A stretch of 64,000 bases of DNA from Alisma plantago-aquatica (Eukaryota; Streptophyta; Magnoliopsida; Alismatales; Alismataceae), in contig OY856413.1 in the NCBI GenBank assembly GCA_963693085.1, forward strand, positions 106,013,501-106,077,500, read 5' to 3'. Position 1 is the stretch's first letter. The number at the start of each line of letters is the position of its first letter. The position numbers were made by a program, and so were the translations under genes. The notes under the pieces are model-generated. The model saw only the letters and a program-made list of their open reading frames with translations, did no database searches and was not told the DNA's origin. Below, one piece after another: positions 21,909 through 33,209 of this stretch.

Positions 21909-22878
21909 AACTCTTTCCTCTCTCGTTACTTTTTCCTCTCTCTTTCTTCCTTGGCATACAGAGAAGATGTCAAAGGTGGCAATGTGTTTTGATATTATAA
22001 CTTCCTATAAAACATTCATCACCATCTTTCCATAATCATTAGAAGATGCCTCTTCTTTTCCATAAAATTAATACCAACTAAAAGTCAAAACATGATCCTA
22101 GGAAGGAATGTATTCCTCCTATATAAACTCATGGTTTATATTATTTGGCCAAATAAACCATTAATGAATACATGGCACTTTTTTGGTTAATATTTTGGTG
22201 CTTTCTAGATTACTCCTTTATTTGTCTCCTTGATATATACTTTAAACCAATTATGTTATGACAAATCATCAATAACTTCTCAAGTTATATTTTTAATAGG
22301 AACTTACTGGGATGTCTTTCCCATACAAAAATTACTCCTTTTAGACATTGTTTAAAACAACACCATTATCTCATGGGGTATTCTTTTTCTCTCAATTTAT
22401 AGAATTCTTTTCCTTTCCTCATGATTTTCAAGTATACAGAAGATAAACTGAAATATTCTTATTTGATTCCTCAAACATGGTGTTTCCAATCTCATCTACA
22501 TAATTACTCTTTAAATTATCCAAAACACCATGTAGCTTATTTTCTTTTTCCCAACTTGCATATTATTCAAATTGTAGTTAGTTAGTAAAACATAAAGCCA
22601 TTATGCTCAAAAACTCTCTTTTCTAGGTATTCTAAATAATTCCATATTTAAAATACCAATTGTTTGGTATCCCTTTGTTATTGGATTTTCTACTTATTCT
22701 ATTACTAAAAACATTATTGGATTATTGCAAACCACAAAACACACAAAATTGTTTTTATTTCTTGAACTTGTTCCACAAGGACATTATCATTCCATGAATT
22801 ATACCATGGGGGAATTTACTTATCAATCCATGGCTTATATTTATATAATTCAATTTCACCAAAACTGAGGATATGACA

Positions 22879-22895
22879 TTCACCCCTCCTCAAAA
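22879..22895 (-). promoter_or_regulatory. Polypurine tract of family-Y element
   Basis: The minus strand reads TTTGAGGAGGGGTGAA immediately before the LTR start TGTCATATCC. This is the usual plant gypsy arrangement and primes second-strand synthesis. Confidence 0.75.
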
Positions 22896-24651
22896 GGAAT
22901 TTTGTCCCCAAAATTCACACCTAGTAAGGAGAAGATGAACAACAACTTATCTTAGTTTCAAACCTTAGAGTTAGCAACCCTACCTAGATATCCTTAACAT
23001 CTTTTGTTGAATTTCTTGCATCATTACAAGGATTAGTTCCTGAATTCAATTCAAACTTATCTTAGTTTCAAACTTATCTTAGTTTCAAACAAGGATTGGT
23101 TCCTGAATTCAATTCAAGGCACATCCACATCCTTAGCATTTACGACATGCCATCTTTTGGTGATCACATTTAGATGATTTCAATTTCACTTGGTGATTAC
23201 CTTTTCACCTAGGTTTTTAATAATCATTTATTTCAAAATAAGGTTGAGGTAACACCTCCAACCCAAGATCATGTCATTAAGTTCAACTTAGGGTATTCAT
23301 TCATATGTCAATTTTAAGCATAACATGTGTCTACATAATCTCTCTCCCTCATAATGAGATGAAATAGGAACTTGACTACTGCCCTTATAACAAGTTCATC
23401 ACATTACAAGAGCATAGATGGTGTACACACATTTTCCTAAAATTTCATATTTTAGGTTGAATGATTCTTAAGATGACTTTAAACCACACATACTTTTTAA
23501 TTTCCAAGTTTCTTATATTTCATGAATTCAAGAGCCTTTTTCATTCTTGAGTTGTTACACAACTCCTTTCATAATTATATGACTTCTTGTATCCTTTATA
23601 TTTACACCTCATGTATTATGAGCCTTAACCACTTCCTTGAGGTCTTTGGGGGTACATGTACTTTTTGGAGTGATCTCATCCTTATGCATCAAGGGAGTGC
23701 CTCTTACATTCACCCATTGGCCACATGAACTCATGAAGGTGGACAATCTCATGAACCATGGGCCCCCGGGCAACATAGTTGTTACCTCCCGACCAGATGA
23801 TCTTGTGCATTCAGGGATCAACCAACTACTAATCCAATTGGTCCCATGTACCTTTAGTACTCCCTACATGACCTTAGTATAGACTTAGGGCTCTACCCTT
23901 CCTAAAGGTAAATCCATAGCACATTATTTGCACATGTAATTCTGTAAACTAATTTCCTCCATCTCCTATTATGCTCATTATTAACTTTTTGTTCCCTCAT
24001 TGAACTCATGGAAAGTTTCTTTTCCAGGTTTGGTCTCATACGGTGCCACTTCCATAGTGACTTTTTCTCATGTTTCTTAGAGGTGGCATACTAATCATAC
24101 TCAATATATTTGCTTTCATGTTTTATATTCAGTGACATTCATAGTTATCTCAATTTTTAAATTGATTTATCATCTCACCCTTCTAGGGAAGGTCCTAACC
24201 TAGGGTACCTTCTTAGCTCAGAGGAGGAAGTTAGGCTCTCTATACAGAACCTGACCTCAAGTCCTAAGGTTTTGCCTCCCCCTTAGGTCCTTTCCCACTC
24301 TTGGGTTGACCCACCCCAGGTCGAGACACTAATCTTAGGATTTCAAATTTTCATCTTTCATGAAACCTAAATAAGCATTTCTTCTTTTAGCCTCTCCACC
24401 CTTATTCTCTTTTCTCAATGGTGTGCCCTCTCTTTAGGGGATCACTTTATGGGGGATTCTCTTTAGGGTTTGGTCCCTACAGTGGACATTCATAGGCCAT
24501 CCCATCTCGGCTTGGCTTGAGGTGATATTCCTATCACGGCTTTATCACCCATCATCCCATAATGACTTTATTCACCCATGCTATTTAACTCACTAGGGAT
24601 GATATAGGGTTTGAGCATGTTACTTCCATAAATGTATTATTTAAGATTTTT
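22879..24651 (-). mobile_element. 3' internal half of family-Y element, non-coding
   Basis: This stretch begins with the polypurine-tract side (minus strand GAGGAGGGGTGAA directly before the LTR) and is cut at 24651 by the family-T element. A small local duplication of ACTTATCTTAGTTTCAA lies at 23046-23090. There is one short open frame on the minus strand at 23609-23821, with no recognisable domain and no zinc knuckle, RT or integrase motif. I therefore call the region non-coding. Confidence 0.7.
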
Positions 24652-25735
24652 TGTGATGACCCGACATCAAATCAAGCCAAATCACCATCAGTAATAATTG
24701 CTAAATAATCGTCAGCAGTGGATTAACAAAAATCACTAAAAGTTAAAACCATTTTGCAAAGAGATCCATTTCTAGGAAACTTATTAAGAAAAGAACTAAA
24801 GTAATATATACATCATGGTTCACTTTGTGCATACATTGTACCATATCATCTCAAGGATAACATATACATGTTGCTTTGTAAAAAAATATACTGAAGCAAC
24901 ATAAACCTCGAGGCATACAATCCAAAATCTCAGATTGTTTATAAAACCATTACGTACTGACTTTAAGGACCTGAGAGTACAGAGATGACACATAGGGCTT
25001 CTATCTACTAGTCAAGATAGATAGTACACTCAACCTGTGATGTTACTGCTTCCCCTATTAATGTTGTTCTCCCTCTACAGTAAGGCCTCTACCTCCTCGT
25101 CTGTGTCCACCTAAAAAATGTGGATCCCACGGGATGAGACACAAGTCCCATCGAGAGATATAACTCTCTACCAACAATGTTATTATCATAGGTAAATAGT
25201 ATAAAACTGACTAGAGGTTCTTTTATATTAATAAGAAAGATTAATCATTATTTATAAGCATAATAGAGAAACCTCATCTTTTAAAGTAATGCAACTATCT
25301 ATGATAGAGCAATAAATCATCCATTCACTTTATAAGGAATATGAAGAACATGTATAACATCTATCCATTTAATATGTATTAATGAAGTGTACATCAACCA
25401 ATGTTTTCCGTATTCAATTTTTAAGCAAATACACTACACGGCTGATTACATATTTACAATCACACATATGCCCTAAGGAGATGAGGTATACCACTCATGC
25501 TCCAACCGACTACGGCTATGTAAAGCATCAGTACCATACAAGGTTAATGGAAAATCAGGCTGTCGAGATCTCACCCGTTTTGGTCAGTACGAGACAACTG
25601 GCAGGACATCTTATGTCAAATGCAATTAGCTTACCAGGGTATACTGGTATCTTTGCTTTAGAGCTACAGCCGCATCATGTCATCTCTTCAGGGAGATTTC
25701 AATTATCCATTCCCAGATTATAATAATAAGGAAGA

Positions 25736-25875
25736 TTATACATCAATTCCTCATTTGGTTGGGAGATTCACATATCAATCCTATTATCAATTAATGAAGA
25801 AGAATGTACACATCAATTCCTCATTTGGACAGGAGATTCACATATCAATCCTGTTATCAAATAAATGAGGAAGGT
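25736..25875 (-). repeat. Tandem pair of about 72-base units in family-T LTR
   Basis: Two units each contain CATCAATTCCTCATTTGG and GGAGATTCACATATCAATCC. The same pair is present in the other LTR at 39232-39385. Confidence 0.75.
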
Positions 25876-26609
25876 GCTACATAAATTATCCATTAGTATG
25901 TATGGATATATGCCATCCTTCACCCCCCACATATTCAAAAATATGCTCTCCGAGTTAAACTCGTTTCACCATTCAGAAAATTCTGACACTGAATGGATCT
26001 ATGGTCAGGGTAACTACATGATGAGATTCCACTTGATTAATTAGGTGCATTACAGTATCTTTTAGCATCAACCAAGTTACAAACATGAATTGTAATAGAT
26101 GCTACAAAGAAAGGATTAATATGTTTATCAAGTACTTTCATGATCTTTGAAACACATTGAATGTATAACACTCGAGATCTCAGTCCCTTATCACATTACT
26201 AGGGATTCTTCTCCCTTAGCATTATCATCATCTTGATTACTAGATATGGGTATTCAAACACTTACTTCATCACTGAACATTATCACCTCTCATCAGGTAA
26301 CTCCTACCTCTAGGTCCTCATTTCAAGGTTTACATAATACTCATTGCACAAGTATTTCACATGGCCCATAAGGCCCATTTAAACATCTTGTCAGTTCTCA
26401 CTAGGCAACAACTATCTATTTAGGTCATTAGACCCTATAAGAATTATACTTGTTGTACAAGTATTTAACATGGCTCACAAGGCCTATTTAAATTTTTATT
26501 ATATGAAACATCATAGCTCATACCTGGATATGCTCATCATCTCATGATTCTTGCATGGTTATCACTTCACAATAAAAACAATAGCAAGTACATAACATCG
26601 CCATGCAAT

Positions 26610-26950
26610 ACAAGAGAATACAACCTTATCATTATTAGGGTTAGGGTTTCCCTTTATAACCGGTTAGGGTTTCAAGTTCATATCATCACTCTTCATTAAG
26701 AGAAATGCAACCTTACCATCATTAGGGTTAGGGATTCCCATTCTAACCGATTAGGGTTTCGAATTCATATCATCACTATGTGATACAAGAGAAATACATC
26801 CTTCTCATTATTAGGGTTAGGGTTTCCTAATCTAACTGATTAGGGTTTTAGATTCATATCATCACTATGTGATATAAGAGAAATACATCCTTCCCATTAT
26901 TAGGGTTAGGGTTTCCCATTCTAACCGATTAGGGTTTCAAGTATATATCA
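26610..26950 (-). repeat. Four tandem units of about 89 bases with telomere-like TTAGGG motifs
   Basis: Each unit has the order AAGAGAAATACATCCTTCC, then ATTAGGGTTAGGGTTTCCC, then CTAACCGATTAGGGTTTC, then TCATATCATCACTATGTGAT. The same four-unit block is in the other LTR at about 40114-40456. Copy A has about one unit, near 6700-6800. It is not a telomere: the TTAGGG copies come in ones and twos inside a longer unit. Confidence 0.85.
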
Positions 26951-27219
26951 TCTAGAACCAAACCCTAATTCATAGTCCACACATATTAGAAGTATCAATG
27001 TATGCTCAAAACATGATTATAACACAAGTGTAAGTTTCTCTCTCAACCTCACTATGATGTTGATTACATCATACACTATTAAATTGGCTCAACCCTTTCT
27101 TCAAGGTACATTGGCCTACTTATCAAAATACATTAAACTCTTTACATCTTAATGTATTACTTAACATAACACACTACATGTGTTACTCCATCAAGTACAT
27201 TGAATTGAGGTGCTTACAC

Positions 27220-27740
27220 CATATTGGTCATAGAGGTCTGTACTTGACACCATATCATGCTTCCATATCATGTTTGAGGTATATCCTCATCACCATATCA
27301 TGCTTCCATATCAGGTTGCTTCATCATTTGGGTTTGCAGATTGGGTTAGACCCTTATGCTCACATTTCTTCAAACTTTCATGGTATCATACTACCCTTCA
27401 ACTTGTGATGAGTGATAGACTAGATAACAAGTTAGTCTAAACTAAACCACGTGTACAAACCAATATGGGTTTGGAGTTCCAATGTATATCGGGTTCCATA
27501 TTACCAATGTTTGGTTTCAACACCATATCGGGTTAGAGTACATACTTGACTCCATGTCATGCATAGGGTGTGTGGTTGACCCCATATCATGCACAAGGTG
27601 TATTCTTGACACCATATCATGCACAAGGTGTGCACTTCATCATCATATCATACATGAGGTACATACTCATCACCATATTGTGCTAGTGGAGTGTTCACCT
27701 AACCATATTGGGTTAGAGGTGCTTCAACCCGATATCAGGT
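27220..27740 (-). repeat. Irregular CGATAT-type motif array in family-T LTR
   Basis: Cores such as CACCATATCATGC, ACCATATCGGGTT and CCCGATATC recur every 25-60 bases. The array is the inverted counterpart of 5290-6070 and also occurs at 40720-41240. Confidence 0.7.
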
Positions 27741-27916
27741 TGGACCTTGATGGTGTCATCATCATCAACCTCTAGAATCTTATTCTTACTTTTCTAGCTC
27801 ATGAACAACAGTCCTAAACAACTTTTAGAACTCATTGGATCATCAATTATTTAAGAGAATTTGAAATTGAAAGTAGATCAACAAGTATATAAATAGAATT
27901 GAAGGTGAATAATAAC

Positions 27917-27921
27917 ATAAT
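27917..27921. repeat. Target-site duplication, left copy, of copia-like element
   Basis: ATAAT is repeated at 33705-33709. The empty site in the other T LTR reads AACATAATTGGG near 41414-41425, as expected before insertion. Confidence 0.9.
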
Positions 27922-28162
27922 TGAAAGATCTAGAGGGGGGGTGAATAGAGATTTTTAGAGTTTTTAAAGTTAATTAAACAATTAAACACTTGCACCAGAA
28001 GTTGGAGGAAATAAGGAAAACACAAGGATGTAGAGTGGTTCCTACCTTAGAAATCTAAGGTAGTCTGACCACTACCCGATTGTTTCCAACTGGGATTTTT
28101 TAAAGCTATTTATTTTATTACCTCGCATGGATGTTACATAAAATACAATTACCTTCCTTTTA

Positions 28163-28400
28163 CACCCTTGAAGTAGCCTTCACCTTGAAGTAGCTTCAAC
28201 CTCCTTGAATCAGCCTTCTTGAAGTAACTTCAAGTCCACCTTGGAGCAGCCTTCACCTCCTTGAAGTAGCTCCACCACCTTGAGATAGCCTTCACCTTGA
28301 AGCAGCTCCAACCTCCTTTGAAGTGCCTTCTTGAAGTACCCTCAAGTCCACCTTGGAGAAGCCTTATCTTGATGAAGTAGCACCAAGCAACCTCCTTTTA
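28163..28400 (-). repeat. CCTTGAAGTAGC minisatellite in copia-like LTR
   Basis: Units of about 16-38 bases built on CCTTGAAGTAGC, CTTCAACCTCCTTGAA and AAGTCCACCTTGGAGC are repeated about ten times. The same array is in the other LTR at 32513-32745. On the minus strand it lies downstream of the TATA box, so it would be in the transcript. Confidence 0.8.
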
Positions 28401-28860
28401 ACAGCCTCCAAACCTAGGAGTAGTCAAGGAGAACAATATACAATATAAAAGAAAAAGGTTGGAAGAAAGGAAATACTTAACCAATGAAGTACATTGCTTT
28501 GATACTATATCAAGTGTTTAGATCTCCTGTCCACTTAAGATGGACGTGGCTATATGTGGTGGCTAGGAGATTGTAGCTATAGGACACAACTCTAGAGCAT
28601 AAGGAAGAAGATAATAAGTAAATCTCAGCTTTGTTGCTCTCAAGAATGGATGCTCAAGTGTAACTTGTGTATTATGTATGAAAGTGATGCTTTGGGTGTC
28701 CTAAGGCCTCTCCTAAATATAGGAATAGTTTACAAGTGTTTAGAGACATTTTAGGGAGTGTCTAGAGTGTTCTTATTACTTAACTAGCTGTTAGGTATAA
28801 AGTAGTTGGCTTGCAACGGCTAAATTCGCGTTAAATGTGAAGTTTCCAGAACTTTTCTCA

Positions 28861-28980
28861 GTCGACAATATTGTCGACCGGATAAAATTTTGGTCCACAA
28901 TATTGTCGACCGGGTGACTGACCGGTTCTAACAACTAAACCTGTTACAACGGCTATATTTTGGTCCACGATATTGTCGAC
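28861..28980 (-). promoter_or_regulatory. Three GTCGAC inverted repeats upstream of TATA in left copia-like LTR
   Basis: Position 28861-28878 reads GTCGACAATATTGTCGAC, a perfect 18-base palindrome. Two further copies near 28891-28911 and 28962-28982 have one arm changed to GTCCAC or GTCCACG. They lie about 140-260 bases upstream of the TATA box on the minus strand. A role as a binding site is inference. Confidence 0.6.
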
Positions 28981-29358
28981 CGAATTTTGGCTCAGAACTA
29001 AAGATTTGCAAAGTTTTGCAATGTGTGTGAGGTCCTATTGATGACTCGTATGAGACCTATCAACCCTAAAGTATTCATGTGAGTGTGACATAGGGTTTTG
29101 GGTAGATATGAAAGATCTAGATCTTGATTTACATGATATCTAAGTACTTGTACATTATATAATAGTACAAGTTTTTACATTGAGTACAATCATGAAAATA
29201 TTAAACATTTAAGTGTATTGATCTTCAATTATCCACTTAGTATTATCTTCTTATTTTCCTTGAACCCTGAAAGACTCAAGAAGAATGTTAGATCCACAAG
29301 AATGAAATGTTTGTCATAATCAAAACAAAGGGTATGCTAATGTCTAATTTATCCAACA

Positions 29359-29373
29359 ATCTCCCCCTTTTTG
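29359..29373 (-). promoter_or_regulatory. Polypurine tract of copia-like element
   Basis: The minus strand reads AAAAAGGGGGAGAT directly before the LTR start TGTTGGATAAATT. This is the classic copia polypurine tract. Confidence 0.9.
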
Positions 29374-29734
29374 AAGATGACAAACATTCCTAAAAATATA
29401 ATTAAAATAATCAAATAAGATGAGTTTCATACCTGAGATTTACCTTATATGAATACATTCTCTTGTTTTCATGAAGTGTGTGCTAATTATTCCTAAAGAG
29501 TTATGGAACATAGTGTCCAACTCTTTAAGGAATATAGCAACAATTGATGTGAATCCAAGAGATTATGAAACTCATTTAATTTTGATTTGTATTATTTCTC
29601 CCCCTTTGTCATTTCAAAAAAATAGCCATATAACCAATTTTCTACCCCTGAATGAGATACTCCCCCTTAATTGTATACTATAACAAGAATGTCAAATTTA
29701 GCCACATTTCAAAAACTAAGATTTATTTCTTAAT

Positions 29735-29990
29735 CATTTGCAAGGGATGTTAAGCCCTGAAATGATATGAGAATCCTTTAGACTCATGGATATATTTTAT
29801 TAGTTTCTCAACCATTTACAAAGGATGTTAAGCCTATGATATGAGATTTCTTTAGGCTCATAGTAGGATCAATGAATATTTCCCAACCATTTACAAGGGA
29901 TGTTAAGCCCTAAAATGATATGAGATTCTTTTAAGCTCATAGTAGAACAAATGAATGTATCTCTAACCAAATACAAGGGATGTAGCCCTA
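29735..29990 (-). repeat. Four tandem units with AAGGGATGTTAAGCC
   Basis: Units with AACCATTTACAAGGGATG, TTAAGCCC and ATGATATGAGATT-like segments start near 29738, 29808, 29887 and 29965. Spacing is about 70-80 bases, and the last unit is incomplete. Confidence 0.65.
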
Positions 29991-30854
29991 ATCAGTGTAG
30001 AGAATTCAATTAAGAAAAAGATATACATTGTATTCAAGAATGTTGTAAGCATCTTAAAGATACTAAGGTCATAACTAATTTTTAAGTTCAATTGAATAAA
30101 GCAATGAATCAATAATCATGATGAGAAAATACACTAAGGTTAAGTGCACGTCAATGATTTGATTTCACAAATAAGCATTTTGTCAGGCTTATTTTTGCTC
30201 GACCATGACTTCGACCAGGGTTCCCCTCGGTCGAACTCTTTTTCGACCGAGAGGCATTTCTGTAGATATCCAATATATGCATTTTCATAAGTTATCCAAT
30301 GAACCACTTCTTCTAGAATATGATTTGATCATGTTGTGTATGATCATTATTAGTTCTTCATGTTGCTCATATAGGAACTTGTGAAGGCTGAATAATCTAA
30401 GATAAGACCTTTTTGTGACTTAAGATTAAGTTTGCCTTTTAGAACTTAATTCATGTGAGCAAGATTTTGAAAAGATATCTTGTCTTAATTTCATAGAATG
30501 CTCAAACTTTAAATTTTCTCACAAAATGATGATGATTATTAAACCAAGTTCCTTGTATGATCACTTCTTTTTTTTTCAATTTTGATTATGTTAATGTTGA
30601 ACAAAATCTCCTATGCCAATAGATTTTCCATTAATACTTTTCTCGAATAAAACCAATATTTTCCTCTTATATGCTTGTTTGGGACAATTTAATCATGTAA
30701 AGTATAAAGTTTTGATGCCCATATATTCTTCCTTTTGATTAGGGTCATTCAAATATTTAAAGAAATGTAATTTGTAAGTTCATTACATATTTGAGTTACT
30801 TAAGTTAATTGCAATTGAAGTATCTTATTCTTATAAAACAATTCTGACAGAGTT

Positions 30855-31115
30855 TTCCTCGGTCAACAAAGATCTCGACCGAGTAAGGTTCGGTTGAATT
30901 ATTCGTCAACCGGATGTTTTTCAAGTTTTTGTAGGCTTACTACAGTAACATACCCGGTCGACTATTTTCTCGACCGAAATGTTCTCGGTCGACAACTTTG
31001 TCGACCAATAATTTTACTATTTCTCCAGAAAATGTAGGTTTGAGACATAAACTTATTTGGTCGACAGTTTTCTCGACCGAAGAGTGTTTCGGTCAAAGTT
31101 GTTGTCGATCGAGAT
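30855..31115 (-). repeat. Cluster of GGTCGA...TCGACC inverted repeats
   Basis: Pairs such as CTCGGTCAAC/CTCGACCGAG, CCGGTCGAC/CTCGACCG and CGGTCGACAACTTTGTCGACC recur at about 30858, 30890, 30955, 30988, 31058 and 31090. A further decayed pair is at 30195-30255. Each is about 20-22 bases long, with an AT-rich centre. The same motif is in the LTRs of this element. Confidence 0.75.
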
Positions 31116-31280
31116 TGTTTTTGTTTTGTTTTCAGTATTTATTTTCAAGTAAAACATAGGTTACTTCCAATACAATTTTACAGAAATATGCAAATAAAAG
31201 ATTAGTTTAGTTGAGATAAGAAATTTTGAATATCAAAGTAATGTTTTAGGTCAAATCTCAACTAATCATATTCAAATCTC

Positions 31281-32225
31281 CTAGGTTTGAAGTCTTGGAA
31301 CCCACACTAAATCAACATCCTTTTTCTTGTATGGGCATGAGAAAGAATAATGTCCAAGATGCATGCAATAGTGACAACAAATGCAATCAATTTCATTTAT
31401 GCTTTCAGTTGAGTTATTCTTGGGTACAAATATGGCCTTGGTCTTGGGTGCTTGTGTTCTTCTAGATTTAGGATGAGATTTTCCTTTTGGAACATATCCT
31501 AAACCTCTTATTCCAATTTGGTCGGAAGAATCCTTTAGGATCTTATTAAGAATACCATTATATTTCAAGATACTAATTTCCTTTTGTAACTTAGCAATTT
31601 CATCCATTCTCCTTTTAATGTCTAACTTTGCTTGATCTAGATTAGATAACAAATTGTCTCTTTCTTTAATAATAGCATCATAATCTAAATGAGTACACAA
31701 TATAGGTTGATTTTGAAGATCATTCAATTTTTCAAGTAGTTCAACCTTTTCTTGAGAAAGAAAATCATAGTTTGTTTCTAGAGTAATCAACTTTATATTG
31801 CAATCATTAAAAGAGGATTTCGAGGTAGAATTTTCAGAAATAATACTTTTCTTTTTAGAAGCAAGATCATTTAATCGGGCATATAATTCTTCATTAGTTT
31901 TTGTAACTCTTTTTAGTTTCTTTTTACAGTCAATATATTTATCATGTAATTCCTCAATGCTAGCAACTAGCTCTTCTTTAGATAAATCAAGTAGCCTTAC
32001 CTCATTTTCTTCTTCATCGATTGTTGCAATGAAACAACTTACCTTATCTTCTTTATTCTTACTTGATTGTTCCCTTTTATCTTTGTAGAACTTTTCTCCT
32101 TTCTTCCTCTTTGGACAATTGAATGTCGTGTGGCCTTTTACTTCGCATTCAAAGCACCATCTACAATCTTTATCACTTGTTGATGGCCGGCTCATGTCGA
32201 GGTTGTTCAAAACACCATCCCCCAT
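31281..32225 (-). CDS. Zinc-knuckle and coiled-coil gag-like protein of non-autonomous copia-like element
   Basis: This intact 314-codon frame starts 48 bases inside the right LTR. Residues 24-37 form a CCHC zinc knuckle (CFECEVKGHTTFNC). Residues 75-225 are rich in Lys, Glu, Leu and Asn in a pattern expected of a coiled coil. Residues 285-298 form a second CCHC knuckle (CHYCMHLGHYSFSC), and the end VWVPRLQT resembles the gag-integrase junction of SIRE-like copia polyproteins. The UBN2-type capsid region that normally precedes the first knuckle is absent, and so is all of pol. Such a protein would be expected to bind nucleic acid in cytoplasmic particles. It is the longest open frame in the window. 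Function beyond RNA binding is unknown. Confidence 0.85.
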   Translation of the reverse strand: MGDGVLNNLDMSRPSTSDKDCRWCFECEVKGHTTFNCPKRKKGEKFYKDKREQSSKNKEDKVSCFIATIDEEENEVRLLDLSKEELVASIEELHDKYIDCKKKLKRVTKTNEELYARLNDLASKKKSIISENSTSKSSFNDCNIKLITLETNYDFLSQEKVELLEKLNDLQNQPILCTHLDYDAIIKERDNLLSNLDQAKLDIKRRMDEIAKLQKEISILKYNGILNKILKDSSDQIGIRGLGYVPKGKSHPKSRRTQAPKTKAIFVPKNNSTESINEIDCICCHYCMHLGHYSFSCPYKKKDVDLVWVPRLQT

Positions 32226-32259
32226 CTCTTCAAGACCTATTAAAGTTCCTTGAAGACCA

Positions 32260-32271
32260 GCTCTAATATCA
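32260..32271 (-). promoter_or_regulatory. Primer binding site of copia-like element
   Basis: The minus strand reads TGATATTAGAGC, 10 of 12 matching the initiator-Met tRNA complement. It is two bases from the LTR edge. Confidence 0.75.
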
Positions 32272-33063
32272 ATTGAAGATCTAGAGGAGGGGTGAATAGA
32301 GGTTTTTGGAGTTTTTAAAGTTAATTAAACAATTAAACACTTGAATCAAAAGTAGGAGGAAACAAGGAAAACACAAGGATGTAGAGTGGTTCCTACCTTA
32401 GAAATCTAAGGTAGTCAATCCACTACCCGATTGTTTCCAACTGGGATTTTTGAAAATGATTTAGTTTATTACCTCGCAAGGATGTTACATAAAATACAAT
32501 CACCTTCCTTCTACACCCTTGAAGTAGCCCTCAACTTGAAGTAGCTTCAACCTCCTTGAATCAACCTTCTTGAAGTAACTTCAAGTTCACCTTGGAGTAG
32601 CCTTCACCTCCTTGAAGTAGCTCCACCACCTTGAGATAGCCTTCACCTTGAAGCAGCTCCAACCTCCTTTGAAGCACCTTCTTGAAGTAACCTCAAGTCC
32701 ACCTTGGAGCAGCCTTCTCTTGAAGAATTAATGCCAATCAACCTCCTTTCAACAGCCTCCAAACCTAGGAGTAGTCAATGAGAACAATATACAATATAAA
32801 AGAAAAAGGTTGGAAGAAAGGAAATACTTAACCAATGAAGTACATCGCTTTGATACTATATCAAGCGTTTAGATCTCCTATCTACTTAAGATGGACGTGG
32901 ATATATGTAGTGGCTAGGAGATTGTATCTATAGGACACAACTCTAGAGCATATGGAAGAAGATAACAAGTAAATCTCAGCTTTGTTGCTCTCAAGAATGG
33001 ATGCTCAAGTGTAACTTATGTATTGTGTATGCAAGTGATGATTTGGGTGTCCTAAGGCCTCTA

Positions 33064-33073
33064 CTATTTATAG
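33064..33073 (-). promoter_or_regulatory. TATA box of copia-like 5' LTR
   Basis: The minus strand reads CTATAAATAG, a strong plant TATA box. The equivalent site in the 3' LTR has decayed to CTATATTTAG. It would drive the transcript that covers the zinc-knuckle frame. Confidence 0.75.
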
Positions 33074-33209
33074 GAATAGTTCACAAGTGTTTAGGGACGT
33101 TTAGGGAGTGTCTAGAATGTTCTTAGTGCTTAACTAGTCGTTAGGTATAAAGTAGTTGGCTTGCAACAACTAAATTCACGTTAAATGCGAAGTTTCCAGA
33201 ACTTTTCTC

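Larger units (their letters stand above)
19452..22878 (-). repeat. 3' LTR of family-Y element (SINE inserted)
   Basis: This LTR runs from TGTAACGACTTCACTTTTT to GAGGATATGACA. It matches the right LTR throughout: the 19452-19560 block recurs at 43893-44000, 20500-20900 at 48110-48500, and 21890-22880 at 49540-50547. Without the 234 bases added by the SINE and its target copy it is about 3.2 kb. A TATA box lies at 21895-21908 on the minus strand. The segment at 21230-21690 is richer in GC, like the leader of family X. Confidence 0.85.
27922..29358 (-). repeat. 3' LTR of copia-like element
   Basis: It is 1437 bases, from TGAAAGATCTAGAGG to TTTATCCAACA on the + strand. It aligns with 32274-33704 over its full length, with scattered changes. 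It contains the CCTTGAAGTAGC minisatellite, a decayed TATA box (28713-28723) and three GTCGAC inverted repeats. Confidence 0.93.
29374..31280 (-). other. Non-coding interior of copia-like element in place of pol
   Basis: About 1.9 kb with no RT, integrase or protease similarity. It holds repeats of a CATTTACAAGGGATGTTAAGCCC-type unit near 29735-29990 (four units of about 90 bases). It also holds at least seven imperfect GGTCGA...TCGACC inverted repeats at 30195-30255 and 30855-31115. Confidence 0.75.

Noticed and set aside
23609..23882. Overlapping open frames on both strands in the Y interior (70 and 81 codons)
   Set aside because: They have no gag, protease or pol motif. The minus-strand frame was considered as a possible gag relic but lacks any knuckle or capsid pattern.
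25382..25723. 113-codon open frame also present at 38887-39228 and so apparently conserved
   Set aside because: Both copies are the two LTRs of one element. The shared frame reflects duplication of the LTR, and the sequence has no domain. Copy A does not keep it.
26610..26950. Possible interstitial telomere from TTAGGGTTAGGG words
   Set aside because: The words occur only once or twice per 89-base unit inside an LTR, and the block is duplicated in the other LTR of the same element.
31798..32088. 96-codon + strand frame opposite the zinc-knuckle gene
   Set aside because: It is the complementary shadow of the minus-strand coiled-coil region and has serine and leucine runs that follow from the opposite codons.
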